DNA of 64,000 bases, from NCBI RefSeq assembly GCF_964204645.1, contig NC_134026.1:7575450-7639449 (forward strand). The letters run 5' to 3'. A program made the translations under genes and the position numbers. The number at the start of each line of letters is the position of its first letter. Position 1 is the first letter of the stretch. Origin of the DNA: Tubulanus polymorphus (Eukaryota > Nemertea > Palaeonemertea > Tubulaniformes > Tubulanidae). Under the pieces are notes generated by a model. The model was given only the letters and a program-made list of their open reading frames with translations. It was not told the DNA's origin and ran no database searches. This document shows, one piece after another, positions 37,935 through 48,800 of the stretch.

Positions 37935-38080
37935 GAATTTCCGTGGACTGCAAACAGTTACAGGAACACGTTAGGCAGAATGACCAGTGACACAGTACGG
38001 AAGACTCCAGACCTGTTCACCACTGACATGGAAACGATTTCCTGCTATGAGCTCGACTGATTCGCCTCTGGTTGAATCCA
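37935..38080 (-). pseudogene. GPCR relic (N terminus to TM1)
   Basis: The minus strand matches the first 140 or so bases of the 38347-39294 receptor (TCAGTGGTGAACAGGTCTGG, TACTGTGTCACTGGTCATTC) but with substitutions, indels and no open receptor frame. The 20-bp minisatellite follows on its 5' side, as at the other receptor starts. Confidence 0.65.
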
Positions 38081-38119
38081 TGATTTGCAGCCCGGGTAGA
38101 ATTCATGATTCATGAGGAT

Positions 38120-38240
38120 CAAATGAGAGTGTATTGACTGTCTGAGAGTGAGGTGATTTCTGAGATTGACTGACTGTTTGACATTGTGGTGACTACGTAT
38201 CTAAGAGTGTAATGTCTCCCTGAATGTGTGCTGGAACAGA
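38120..38240. repeat. Short run of the 20-bp minisatellite
   Basis: Degenerate GACTGTCTGAGAGTGAGGTG-type units, upstream of the relic at 37935-38080. Confidence 0.55.
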
Positions 38241-38346
38241 CCATGTTTATGCAAACCTTATTAGATTTAATATATTGAAAGATGGTGAAATATCTTATAG
38301 TGAAATATACGTCGATCAACTTTGAAAATGAATCGTGCTTGACTGG

Positions 38347-39294
38347 TTATTTGACAAAATTTCTACAGCGGATTTTCATACAGAAATATTTACGAATTTC
38401 CCGTCCCAGTAAAAGATATATGTAGAAATTTACCACATAGTTAAAAAGATGGAACTGTGTAAAGGTGTCAAAGAGAAATTCTCTTTGTTGCGGCGAGATT
38501 GGTAAAAATGCGGTAACAATGGATGGAATTGTAAATGTTGCAAATGCAAGTGATACTGTTACAAGCATTATTGTTGTACGTTTTGATTTTGTAGATTTCA
38601 GATCAGATGAAACCATTTTTGAACCTCGGAATAACTGAACTATTGTAAGAGAATTTGATATTAGAATCAAAGATAGAGGCAGCACGTAAACGTGGACAGC
38701 AATTATGGGGAAATATATTATTTTGTCAACTAATTCGTAGTAACATCCGAAAAACCGGTCGGTTAAATGTATCGATATAGTAGGGAAAAACAGAACCAGC
38801 ACATTCACTGCAGTAATTATCAATATAACAAATCTAGCGAATCTCGGTGTACATATCAAACGAGATGTGAACGGGAAGAGCACAACTGCCGCACGTTCTA
38901 GAGATATTGCTACGATTAACCACGAACTATTGCCGACTGCGAGCGTCATTATAAATCCATAAATTTGACAATTGATCAGTGAATTCATGATGAAGATAGG
39001 ACCATCTTGAACGTGCAAGAGAAAAAACTGTAAAACGGGCATCAGTGTAAAACTGATGCAGTACAAAAAATCACAGATTGACAACACGATCAGATAGTTA
39101 GCGTAAGATAAACTGCGGAATCTGCGACTTATCATTATCAGGAAAGTAGCTGAATTCCCGAAATTTCCTAACAGGAACAAGATGGGCAGAATGATCAGTA
39201 ACGCAGTACGGTAGATTCCAGACTTGTTCACCACAGACATCAGAACGACATATGTGATGTAAGATCGACCGACTTGAATATGAGTTGAATTCAT
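38347..39294 (-). CDS. Rhodopsin-like (class A) orphan GPCR, second subfamily
   Basis: Intact intronless receptor of 315 aa. N-glycosylation-type NST lies at residues 2-4. TM1 is about 31-56 with GNFGN (N47), TM2 66-92 with D75, C109 (pairing with C184) precedes TM3, which ends in LERAA (E133-R134) in place of DRY. TM4 is about 155-175, TM5 195-220 with P206, the third loop is Lys/Ser-rich (STKSKR), TM6 is 240-264, and TM7 ends in NFYIY (N289-Y293), followed by a helix-8-like GREIRKYFCMKIRC with Cys. The TM4 Trp and the NPxxY proline are missing, as in its paralogues. Ligand unknown. The paralogue at 40821 is in the opposite orientation, with start codons facing. Confidence 0.88.
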   Translation of the reverse strand: MNSTHIQVGRSYITYVVLMSVVNKSGIYRTALLIILPILFLLGNFGNSATFLIMISRRFRSLSYANYLIVLSICDFLYCISFTLMPVLQFFLLHVQDGPIFIMNSLINCQIYGFIMTLAVGNSSWLIVAISLERAAVVLFPFTSRLICTPRFARFVILIITAVNVLVLFFPTISIHLTDRFFGCYYELVDKIIYFPIIAVHVYVLPLSLILISNSLTIVQLFRGSKMVSSDLKSTKSKRTTIMLVTVSLAFATFTIPSIVTAFLPISPQQREFLFDTFTQFHLFNYVVNFYIYLLLGREIRKYFCMKIRCRNFVK

Positions 39295-39404
39295 GATTCA
39301 CAATAGATAAACTGCTGAAGGTGGGACTGAAAGTATGAATAGAGCGATGCAAGTAAAATACATGTTTTATTCATTTCAGCTAACCATTTTGTGCCCGCGT
39401 AAAA

Positions 39405-39740
39405 TGAAACATCAATCCTCAGTATTTGCGAAATTTTATTATCGTGTAAAATACATAAATGTCAACTAATTAAATGTGAATATTCGTTGTACAAGAATTC
39501 ATCGTGCGGATGGTGAAATATGTTATAGTAAAACATCTGAATAGGTTGGAGAATGTCTATCAGCTATATGCAGGGATAACGCATCGGTTCATTATTCAAC
39601 TACATAGTCGTACAAAAATTCATTGTAAATAGTGTAACATGTTATAGTAAAACATCTGAATTGTTGGAAAATGTCTATTAGTTCTATACAGGGAAAACAC
39701 AGGTCAAAATAGCATCGGTTCATTATTCAACCACATAAAT
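39405..39740 (+). repeat. Dispersed repeat family, member 3
   Basis: Copy of the 6770-7100 block, upstream of the start codon of the receptor at 38347-39294. The CATTGTAAATxGTG / GGAAAATGTCTATxAG part is doubled within it. Confidence 0.6.
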
Positions 39741-40069
39741 AAACAGGACAGTAGCCAGAAGTTCTCGGGGGCAGTTGTTTATTGAACCATACGAAATGAA
39801 TATACAGGACTGTAAAAAAGTAGCTTTCAGATTATGCTGACGGTTTGAGCAGTCACGTTTATGAGGATCGTCAGGTAACCACAGCGACACCTATATATCG
39901 GATTACACTCTCATTTGATCCTCATGAATTTCTACTCCATATCATGTCACGTTCGTAGAGCATGAAATCGGTTTGCAAATCTAGAAGTATAAAGGTTTGA
40001 CATAGCATTCTGGGCAGTCGATAGCCCTCGAGTGGCGTGTGTGATGGGAAACAACACTGTACAACTAAT

Positions 40070-40395
40070 AAGATAAAAAACCCACTATGTACAAATTAAA
40101 ACAATTTTCAAATCGAAAATTTATTTATTCGAAACAATCTAATATATAAGAACACACGTTTCGATCTCACCCAAGAGATCATCGTCAGGTGTGAGATATT
40201 GACTAAAAACAGGGGTATATATACAGAGGAGAACAGGTTAATATAGAACAGGTTTAACCTGTTCTCCTCTGTATATATACCCTGTGTTGAGATCGGAACA
40301 TCGTGTTCTTATAAATAAGATTGTTTTGAATAAATAAATTCTCGATTTTAAAATTCTCTTAATTTGCACATAGTGGGTTTTTATCTTATTATCTG
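40070..40395. mobile_element. Inverted pair of Penelope-like ends, one with a hammerhead-like core
   Basis: A palindromic arrangement centred near 40245: CCCACTATGT...AAATTTATTTATTCGAAACAATCT...GAACACACG in the left arm is mirrored by CGTGTTCTTAT...AATAAATAAATTCTCG...ACATAGTGGG in the right arm. On the minus strand at 40150-40193 the left arm reads CTGACGA, a 6-bp stem (GATCTC/GAGATC), then GAAACG, flanked by CACAC/GTGTG, which is an excellent hammerhead-like core. The right arm has lost most of the core. It lies between the two divergent GPCRs. Confidence 0.6.
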
Positions 40396-40434
40396 TTCAC
40401 CACGTTTGAGTGTGGTTATCGTACTAACTGTACA

Positions 40435-40735
40435 ACTGGTGAACTGATGCAATTGTGTTTAACCTATAGAACTGGTAGATATTTTCCAACCTGTTCAGAT
40501 GTTTCACTCTTTTAACTTTTACTTAATGAATTATTGAACAATAAATTGGTTCAGTTGCATTTTACACACTTATGAATAAACGTTCACAAAATCTGACTAA
40601 ATTTTTTTAGATTGTTGAGAATTGATTTTCTATTCGCTGTTAACAATGAACGTTATGAATGAATTGTAGCTGTAATGATGAATATGAAATTTCATTATAA
40701 TAGAGTTGAACTAATTTTCCAATACGTGAGAAGCG
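40435..40735 (-). repeat. Dispersed repeat family, member 4 (inverted)
   Basis: Reverse-complement copy of the 6770-7100 block, ending in TTTTCCAATACGTGAG directly before the 20-bp repeat and the start of the 40821 receptor. Confidence 0.65.
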
Positions 40736-40739
40736 ATCT

Positions 40740-40805
40740 CATTTCCAATACTGCCTTAGACAGTCGGTACACTCTCAGACAGTCAGTACTGGGATATACT
40801 CTAAC
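40740..40805. repeat. Short run of the 20-bp minisatellite upstream of a GPCR
   Basis: Two to three units (ACACTCTCAGACAGTCAGTA) end about 15 bp before the ATG at 40821. Confidence 0.6.
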
Positions 40806-40820
40806 TGTTTCTGATGGATC

Positions 40821-41774
40821 ATGAATTCTACTCAAATGCAAATCGGTCGACCTTTTCTTGGTTACATCGTTCTCATGTCTGCGGTGCATAGATCTGGAAT
40901 CTACCGCACGTTGTTGCTGGTCTTTCTGCCAATCGTCTTCCTTTTTGGGGCGTTTGGTAATTCAGCTACTTTCTTGATAATGATAAGCCGTAGATTCCGC
41001 AGTTTATCTTACGCTAACTATCTTATAGTTTTATCAGTCAGTGACTGTTTTGTCTGCGTCAGTTTAGTTTTTATGCCTGTCTTACAGTTTGTTCTCTTCC
41101 ACGTTAAATATGGTCCTATATTCATCATGAATTCGGTATTCGGTTGTAAAATCTATGAGTTTGTTATGACACTTGCGGTCAACAATAGTTCCTGGTTAAT
41201 AGTAGCAATAACTCTAGAACGTGCGGCAGTTGTGCTCATTCCGTTCACATCTCGTTTGATATGTACACCGAGATTCGCCAGATTTGTTATACTAATGATT
41301 ACTGCGGTGAACGTAATGGTGATAAATATTCTACCTACTTTGTCGGTAAATTTTATCGACCAATTTTTTGGCTGCTACAACGAAATATTTGACCGTTTTA
41401 CACATTATGCTAGTATTGGTATCATGTTCATGTTTACGCTACCCTTAACCTTGATCATTACATCAAATTCTGTTATAATTATTCAGTTATTCAGGGGTTC
41501 AAAAATGGTTTCGTCTGATAAGAAAACTACAAAATCAAAACGTACAACAATAATGCTTGTAACAGTTTCACTCGCGTTTGCAATATTCACGCTTCCATCC
41601 ACTTTTCCTGCATTTTTACCGATTCCAACGGAACAGAAGGAATTTCTATATGATATTTTCACACAATTATTTATGTGTAACTTCGTGGTAAATTTTTACA
41701 TATATCTCTTCCTGGGACGAGAAATTCGTGAATACTTCTGTATGAAAATTCGCTGTAGAAATTCAGTCCAGTAA
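40821..41774 (+). CDS. Rhodopsin-like (class A) orphan GPCR, second subfamily
   Basis: Intact intronless receptor of 317 aa, paralogue of 38347-39294. GAFGN in TM1, SVSD in TM2, Cys before TM3 (FGCKIYEF), LERAAVV at the end of TM3, a proline in TM5 (FTLPLTLI), KTTKSKRTTIMLVTVSLAFA leading into TM6, and NFYIYLFLGREIREYF at the end of TM7. It differs from the paralogue mostly in the N terminus, TM4, the second extracellular loop and the TM6-TM7 loop; the cytoplasmic ends of TM3, TM6 and TM7 are conserved. Upstream lie the dispersed repeat and 20-bp minisatellite that also flank other family members. Ligand unknown. Confidence 0.88.
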   Translation: MNSTQMQIGRPFLGYIVLMSAVHRSGIYRTLLLVFLPIVFLFGAFGNSATFLIMISRRFRSLSYANYLIVLSVSDCFVCVSLVFMPVLQFVLFHVKYGPIFIMNSVFGCKIYEFVMTLAVNNSSWLIVAITLERAAVVLIPFTSRLICTPRFARFVILMITAVNVMVINILPTLSVNFIDQFFGCYNEIFDRFTHYASIGIMFMFTLPLTLIITSNSVIIIQLFRGSKMVSSDKKTTKSKRTTIMLVTVSLAFAIFTLPSTFPAFLPIPTEQKEFLYDIFTQLFMCNFVVNFYIYLFLGREIREYFCMKIRCRNSVQ

Positions 41775-42700
41775 GTAACCAGTGATTTCAAATATGATTC
41801 TTTATCACGGATAATTGTTTGCTCAGTATGGCATGTTTAGTGGAAAACCCTTATATAGCATCAATTAGGAACTTGCCTTGAAATGTTATGACAATAGGAT
41901 TAGAAACTGCTGAAATCAGAGAATGATTTCCTTTTACCTTTTTTTCATTTTTCCTGTGATGAGAAACTGCTGTGATCAGTATTGCCTGTGAATCACCACA
42001 TCTGGCTGGTCACTACAGTGACCAGACACAGTTATGAGCTAGAGCCCAGTGGCCTATCAGTTGACACCCCCGGATGTACCCTGTTCGATCCTAGTTTTAC
42101 GTTGAACTTTTCTTTTAGTAGAAAATGGATAAATCATCTATTTGGAGAACTGACCTTGAGAACTACTGGCTACAGCCATGTGTATTTCGGGTTGAATAAT
42201 GAACTGATGCTATTTTGACCTGTTTTTTTCTCACTGTATAGGACTGATAGATATTCCCCAACATCGGATTGGGAACTTGTATCTAGAACACGTAAACTAA
42301 CGTGTACATGTAAATTTTTGAATTTCTGAATAAAAAGCTCATATCTCCGCAGATCCGGATATTTACCGTCACTACACTTAAACTTTTACATAAACTTTTA
42401 CAATATTTTGGGCGAGAAAACAAATCTGTTTTCTCATGTAAATGCTCGCTATCTCGCGTTGTTAATATTTGTTTTCTCGCTATCAAATTTGTTGTTAGAT
42501 TTTGCATGCTCGAAAAATCTCAGCGCGGTCCGAAGCGGCCACCATATCTGACTCTGATTGATGAACTGAATGCTGTTGTGTGACCTGTCTTTTGTAAAGA
42601 CATTTTCAAGCTCCTCAGATGTTATAATTACATATTTCACAAATTATCATGAATTCTTGTGCAACAAAAATTGGTGTGTAATTTCAAAAACATTCTTGTT
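41775..42700. other. Intergenic, no gene seen
   Basis: No coding sequence supported. Short GPCR-flank-like phrases recur (AACTGATAGATATTCCCCAA near 42245), suggesting old duplicated flank. Confidence 0.45.
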
Positions 42701-42704
42701 CAAC

Positions 42705-42800
42705 TTAAATTAGAAAAATTAAGTCCCAGCTCTTTTAGATTTTCTATACTTTCCTGAAAAATGAAAAAAATATTTATTCTAATAGGTGCAAAATCACAAT
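42705..42800 (-). pseudogene. Remnant of a GGT last exon and preceding intron
   Basis: AAGTCCCAGCTCTTTTAGAT followed by TTTCTATA and TATTTATTCTAATAG matches GGT B exon 12 (45893-46042) and the intron beside it. The frame is broken and the rest of the exon is absent. Confidence 0.55.
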
Positions 42801-42889
42801 ACATGTATTTTTAATCAGCAAGTCATGAGATCGTATAGTTTAATTATATTTTATTTAGAGTGTCTTTCGCGAAGTTAGTTTCTCTCAGT

Positions 42890-43050
42890 GAATAGGAATC
42901 AGATGAATGAGTCATCAGTGTAAAACGTACAGAACGTAAAATTACTGAGTGACAAAACGACAAATAATTAGCATAAAATAGACCGCGGAATAGAACAGAT
43001 GACGATGTAACTGTTGTTCGACCAATTTGAGTTGAGTAGGATTCATGATT
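42890..43050 (-). pseudogene. GPCR relic with internal deletion
   Basis: The minus strand starts ATGAATCCTACTCAACTCAA like the family's N terminus, then jumps to sequence equivalent to the end of TM1 and TM2 (TATGCTAATTATTTGTCGTT, ACGTTTTACACTGATG). TM1 is deleted and frames are broken. Confidence 0.6.
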
Positions 43051-43209
43051 CATGAGCAGCAAATAGAGTGTAATGACTTTCTGAGAGTGTGCTGGAACTG
43101 ACCGTTATCTAATGTTATAAATATTCGTTTTGTAAAAGAATTCATTGTACTCTGTGTTCCCTGAACGGGTTGGAAAATGAATCAAACTTGAAATCAACGG
43201 TTATTTGAC

Positions 43210-44148
43210 TTAATTTCTACAGCGGATTTTCATACAGAAATATTCACGAATGTCTCGGCCCAGTAAAAGATATATGTAAAAATTTACCACATAGTTACAA
43301 AGATGGAATTGAGTGAAAATGTCAAATAGAAATTCTCTCTGATCCGGTGAAATTGGTGAAAATGCAGTAATAGCGGATGGAAGTGTGAACATCGCAAATG
43401 CAAGTGAAACTGTTACAAGCATTATTGTTGTACGTTTTGATTTTGTAGTTTTCTGATCAGACGAAACCATTTTTGAACCTCTAAATAATTGAATTATTAT
43501 AACAGAATTTGATGTTAGAATTAAAGATAAAGGCAGCATGTAAATGTGGACGGCAATTATGGTGAAAACTATAATTTGGTCAGATAATCCAAGATAACAC
43601 CCAAAAGACATGTCAATAAAATGCATCGACAAAGTAGGAAAAATCAGAACCATAACATTCACATCAGTAATTAGTAATGCAGCAGATTTGGCGAAATTCG
43701 GTGTACATATCAAACGAGATGTGAACGGGAAGAGCACAACTGCCGCACGTTCTAGAGATATTGCTACTATTAACCACGAACTATTGCTGACTGCAAGCGT
43801 CATTATAAATTCATAAATTTGACAACTGATCAGTGAATTCATGATGAATATTGGATCGTCTTGAACGTGGAAGAGAATAAGCTGTAAAACAGGGATCAGT
43901 GTAAAACTGATACAGTATACACAATCACAGAGCGATTAAACGATAAGATAGTTAGCGTATGATAAACTGCGGAATCTACGACTTATCATTATCAGGAAAG
44001 TAGCTAAGTTTCCAAACGCTCCAAACAGGAACACGATAGGCAGAGCGACCAGGGAGACAGTACGGTAGATTCCAGACCTGTTCACCACAGACATGAGAAC
44101 GACGTAACTGTTGTAAGATCGACCAACTAGCATCTGAGTCGCATTCAT
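43210..44148 (-). pseudogene. GPCR gene with one in-frame stop codon
   Basis: Full-length member of the 38347/40821 receptor family, 313 codons including the terminal stop. One internal TAA (43936-43938) lies in TM2 just after LSYANYLIV; the paralogues have TTG or TTA (Leu) there. Both sides are in the same frame and all other family landmarks are intact: GAFGN, LERAAVV, TTKSKRTTIMLV, NFYIYLLLGRDIREYF. It is either a very recent pseudogene, a segregating null allele, a sequencing error, or less likely a read-through case. Without the stop it would be about 312 aa. Confidence 0.85.
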
Positions 44149-44229
44149 GGTAAATAATTAGCTGTTGAATGTGTGGACTGACTGGATCAAAAGACCGATG
44201 TAAAAGCCATGTTTCATTTATTTCAACCA

Positions 44230-44530
44230 CGAGTTTTTATACTACAGCTACAATTTAAAATGTAAGATTTATTGTCAACATCGAATAGAAAATCAATTTT
44301 TAGAAATCCAACACAATTCATTAAGATTTTGCGAAAGTTTATTATTGTGTAAAATGTGGATGCTACTGAATAAAACATGAATGTTCGTTGTACAAGAACT
44401 CATTCTAAATGATATCATCTTATAGCTGAATAGGTTGGAAAATATCTATCAGTTCTATGCAGGGAAAACACGGGTAAAATAGCATCAGTTCATTATTCAA
44501 CCACATACGTAAACACACAGGTCCGTAGCC
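44230..44530 (+). repeat. Dispersed repeat family, member 5
   Basis: Copy of the 6770-7100 block placed upstream of the start codon of the 43210-44148 receptor, the same relation as member 3 to its receptor. Confidence 0.6.
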
Positions 44531-44569
44531 AGGAGTAGAGTCACAGGGGCAGTTCTTTATTCAAAAAGA

Positions 44570-45690
44570 GAATTTTTCTTTCATTTTCTATAAAAAAGAC
44601 ATACAGTTTAATCAAAACCTAGATTTGGACCGGGAAGTAAGCCCACTGTGCGATCTACTAGGCCATTGAGAACCCTTGATTGTGAGTCTCAGTGTGGCGT
44701 CCATTTAGCCGTGGTCCGTGGTGACCAGTCAGGTGTGGTGACCGATGATCAGTCAGGTGTAGTGATTGTAACGTATTAATCTAGTTAGTGGTGTTCGGTA
44801 GTATAGATAGTAGTTTATCGAAGAATCCATAGTCGTTGAATGCTTATCACGGTTCTGTTAGTAATGTGTAAACTATAAACGCTCCCTTTTTATCTCGTTT
44901 TACTTTTTAGTAACGTGTGCAGGCCCTCTTCCACACATGGCTTGGTATTTGCGGATTGTGACGTATTCATGGGTCACAACATTCCTACAACCCATGTATG
45001 GAGTGTTGATGTACCTACACTCGTCACAATAACGTAAAAATACCTTTTGCACATACTTTGAATCAATTGAATTATGATTGTTCTTTTTCTTTGTAAACTT
45101 TTAAGAATTTCACCATTACCGACTCCAGCAACAAGAATTTCAGCATGAAGGAATACAGCAACAATGCCTCGGCGACAAGGACTCATCATTCCTTTCATCA
45201 CCTTCTGAGAATAAATATAATCCATAATCTTATAATCCACATTTCATCATACAAGGCAAAGTTACAATGTTTTTCTCAATATAAGAAATATTTCTTTTAT
45301 TGAAAAAATGTTGTCACGAGACTAAAACAATGTATTTATTTTTTTCCAATTTTTTCCACCATTGATTCGCCCTTGAGTTTACATAGATTTAGAAAATATC
45401 AGAATGGTTTCACAATTTCTTCTTTCGGAGAGCATCACATCAGAACGCAAATAATTATTGCAGCGGTCTTTTAACATGCAGCTCACTGATTTTACATGGT
45501 CGTTTATATTCATCCATACTCTTACGAATAGGTCTCAATCCTATACACAGCTCCACAGTTTTCAGTTACATTTGACACGAGCTCTTTCGGATATTCTTTT
45601 GAACAACAATTTGTACAGAATTTTTGTCGTGTTTTTGAAGTTTATTACATAGCGCTTTCTGTGAGTTTTATTGCGATTAAACGTCTCTGG
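44570..45690. other. Intergenic, no gene seen
   Basis: AT-rich, with a small GTGGTGACC/CAGTCAGGTGT repeat at about 44690-44770. No gene supported. Confidence 0.45.
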
Positions 45691-45892
45691 ATTAGCACTG
45701 AGCATACCGATGCAGTATGAGCAACCAGGTTCGACTAGTTTGCCATCTAGTGGAATTCAAAGTTACGAGGTCGTCACGCTCCATTTGACAACATCCATTA
45801 AGCTAGAGTTAAAATCATTTCATTTTCAATGTTCCTACTCAAGAGGCACATTATACCTGAGAACTGTTGAACTGGGTCCATGGTTCTAAAAC

Positions 45893-48800
45893 TCAGAATC
45901 CATCCGGACAGCCTCCCTTCCTCGGATCGGAGTAAGCTTCTAACATCCCAGAATCTATCCGATTTATTCCTTGTACAACAGCGCCTCGACCACTTAATTG
46001 AGTGAAATTATGTCCCAGTTCTTTTAGATTTTCTATAATTTTCTGTAAAATATAAATCAAAGAAACATTTATTCTAATAGTAAATGATACGGTATGTATT
46101 TTAAAGTACCTCACATTTCATACTGGGTTACTCGTGCATATGCAGCTTCGTCAATGATACATGACGTGAAATCATTGAGGAGAGACAAAACGATAAGATA
46201 GTTAGCTTAAGATAAACTACGGAATCTGCGACTTATCATTATGAGGAAAGTAGCTGAATTCTCGAATGCTTCAAAAAAGAACAAGTTAGGCAGAATGACC
46301 AATGACACAGTACAGTTGGTTCCAGATCGGTTCACGACAGAAAACGATATTACTGGTATTTTTTAAGCATTGTGAATGTGTATTTAACTGGTATGAACTC
46401 GACCGTTTTGCACTTGAGTCAAATCAGAGTGAACTAGTGACTCGTTGTAAAAGAACTCTTTGTAACTGGTGAAATATGTTATGGTGAAACATCTGAATAG
46501 GTTGGAATATGAATCCTACTTAGAATCACTGGTCCATTACCTATGATTATTGGAATCACCATGAACTTTTGATGAGCAAGTATTGTAACAAATTCATGGG
46601 TAAATGCTTTTTCAGAGCATTTTCTTCAGAAATATCCCAATACTTATAAGACCTTGAAAAGTATTGGCACTGACCTTGCTGAATGTTGATTCGTAAACGA
46701 CCTCATTCGGTAACCATTGGTGATGTAATCGAGGTTCATCAATACTGTCTTTCAACGAATCACGAAACCATAAATTCTCAATCAACGACTGTTGGACATA
46801 AAACATTTTGATTTGATTAATTACGGGCACACACCAGATGGCACCACTCTACGGTTAGATTCAAATTCAAATTAGTTTTAAAAGACTTTCTACAGGTCCC
46901 GACAGCTTCTTGTTTCTATGATAGCGACAATTTTATTGCAATGTATAATAAAATAAATATATGACATAAATATGGCGATTCGTCCTTTTCTCATAAAGGT
47001 CCATTATTGTGGAACAGTCTACCAGTCGGAATCAGGAAAATTGAAGATGTGACCTGCTTTCGAAAAGCTTTGAAAACTTTATTGTATAGAAGGCATTATG
47101 TGGAGACAGCGCACTGAGCGTGGAAACACGGATTATGCGCTATGCAAGCTCTTATTATTATATTATTAATGTATGGTTTTATCAACGTTACCTGGGCAAC
47201 AGCTGATATGATCTTGCTGCCACCGGAAGCGCCCATCGAATTGATTACATCACCAGCATTGTCTGTTACAATAACGGGTGCCATGGAGGACATGGGACGT
47301 TTTCCGGGACGGATAAAGTTCGACGGTGATGGTGCCAGTCCAAATCCGTTCGTTTGATTCGGTGTCGAAAAATCGTCCATTTCATTGTTGAATATTATAT
47401 TTGTTCTGTTTCCAACGACTTTAGATCCAAAACTGAAAATAGATCAGAATCATATAAGAGATTTTAGATAGGATAAACTTAGGGGGGGGGGTAGGGTGTA
47501 GGGAGGTAGAGATAAAATTGTTTATATTTCGATTGGATAACCATGGGTAGGAGAGGGCGAAAACTGGCCCGTGATAATGTCCAAAGTCTGTTCCACAAAA
47601 GAGCCTAAATTTCAATCAATTTGATTTTTCATTAACTCAATTTAGATCTTTTATATTTAGAAGTTAATCCGTCTGTTGAACTGGGGCCGAGGTGAAATCT
47701 TCGAAGGGGGGCTAGTCGAGATTTAAATACTTACTAAAAGTTGATAGTTGAAGTAAATGCGACAGCGTCCCCGTTAGGAGCGACCAGCGAGAAATGTGAG
47801 GTACCGAATTGTCCTATTTTAGCTGTAATATTGCCGTAGTAGGACGGATCGTATGTTCTATTGTCACTGATCATTTCTCTGCGCGACGCCGCGTATTGTG
47901 GAGATGATATCTCATCCAATATCTGTAATATAAACGTATCATTTCACTGATATGGTTGCTCAATAATGATGATAATGATACATGCCATAAAGCAGCGATA
48001 ACGGGTTTTCTGCAATACATTCCGTTACTTGAAAGCAATAAACCTTTACTGAATTAATTTGCCCAGGTCGTAGTCCACATAGTTGTGGACCATCCAATGC
48101 GGCCATATTCGCGATATTCAAGACAGTGGATTTGTAACGTTGATTCACCAAAATACAGTGGGAATATTTTTTTCTACTTGATCTCATTGTGATCGTTATG
48201 ATTTCACAGAGAATGTAAGTGAAGTAGGGTAATATATAACGCTTTCAGCAAAAAGGGTCAAGAAACATCTGTAATAGTAATAAATCCAGGGAATAAGATT
48301 ATTTACTCTAATATTACTATGGTATAAGATAATCGTTAAATTAGATCAGAAGTTGACGGCAAAAACAACTAGGGGTCCAGGGACACCATGCCCACTTGGG
48401 AAGTGGTTTCAAATGCTCAACAATCTAACAATTTCAACATTCAACGCCCCCTGGTGACCATTTACAAAAACCAATGACCTTGAAACTCACCACAATCATA
48501 GAACATGTCAGCAGCTACAATTTTGTAATTGATTGTGATAACAAAATATGCCTCGTTACCAATTTCATATGGAAATACTAAGTTATTCTACTATTCAACG
48601 CCCCCTGGAGACCATATTCAAAACCCAATGACCTCGAAACTCATCGCAATCATAGAACATGTCATGAACTACAACTTTGCAATTGATCATGGTAACAAAA
48701 TATGCCTAGGTACCAATATAATAAGGAAATACTAAGTTATTCTACTATTCAACGCCCCCTGGTGACCATATAGAAAAACTTATGTCCTTAAAACTCGCAA

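Noticed and set aside
37869-38060. 63-codon plus-strand frame
   Set aside because: It is the antisense of a GPCR relic at 37935-38080.
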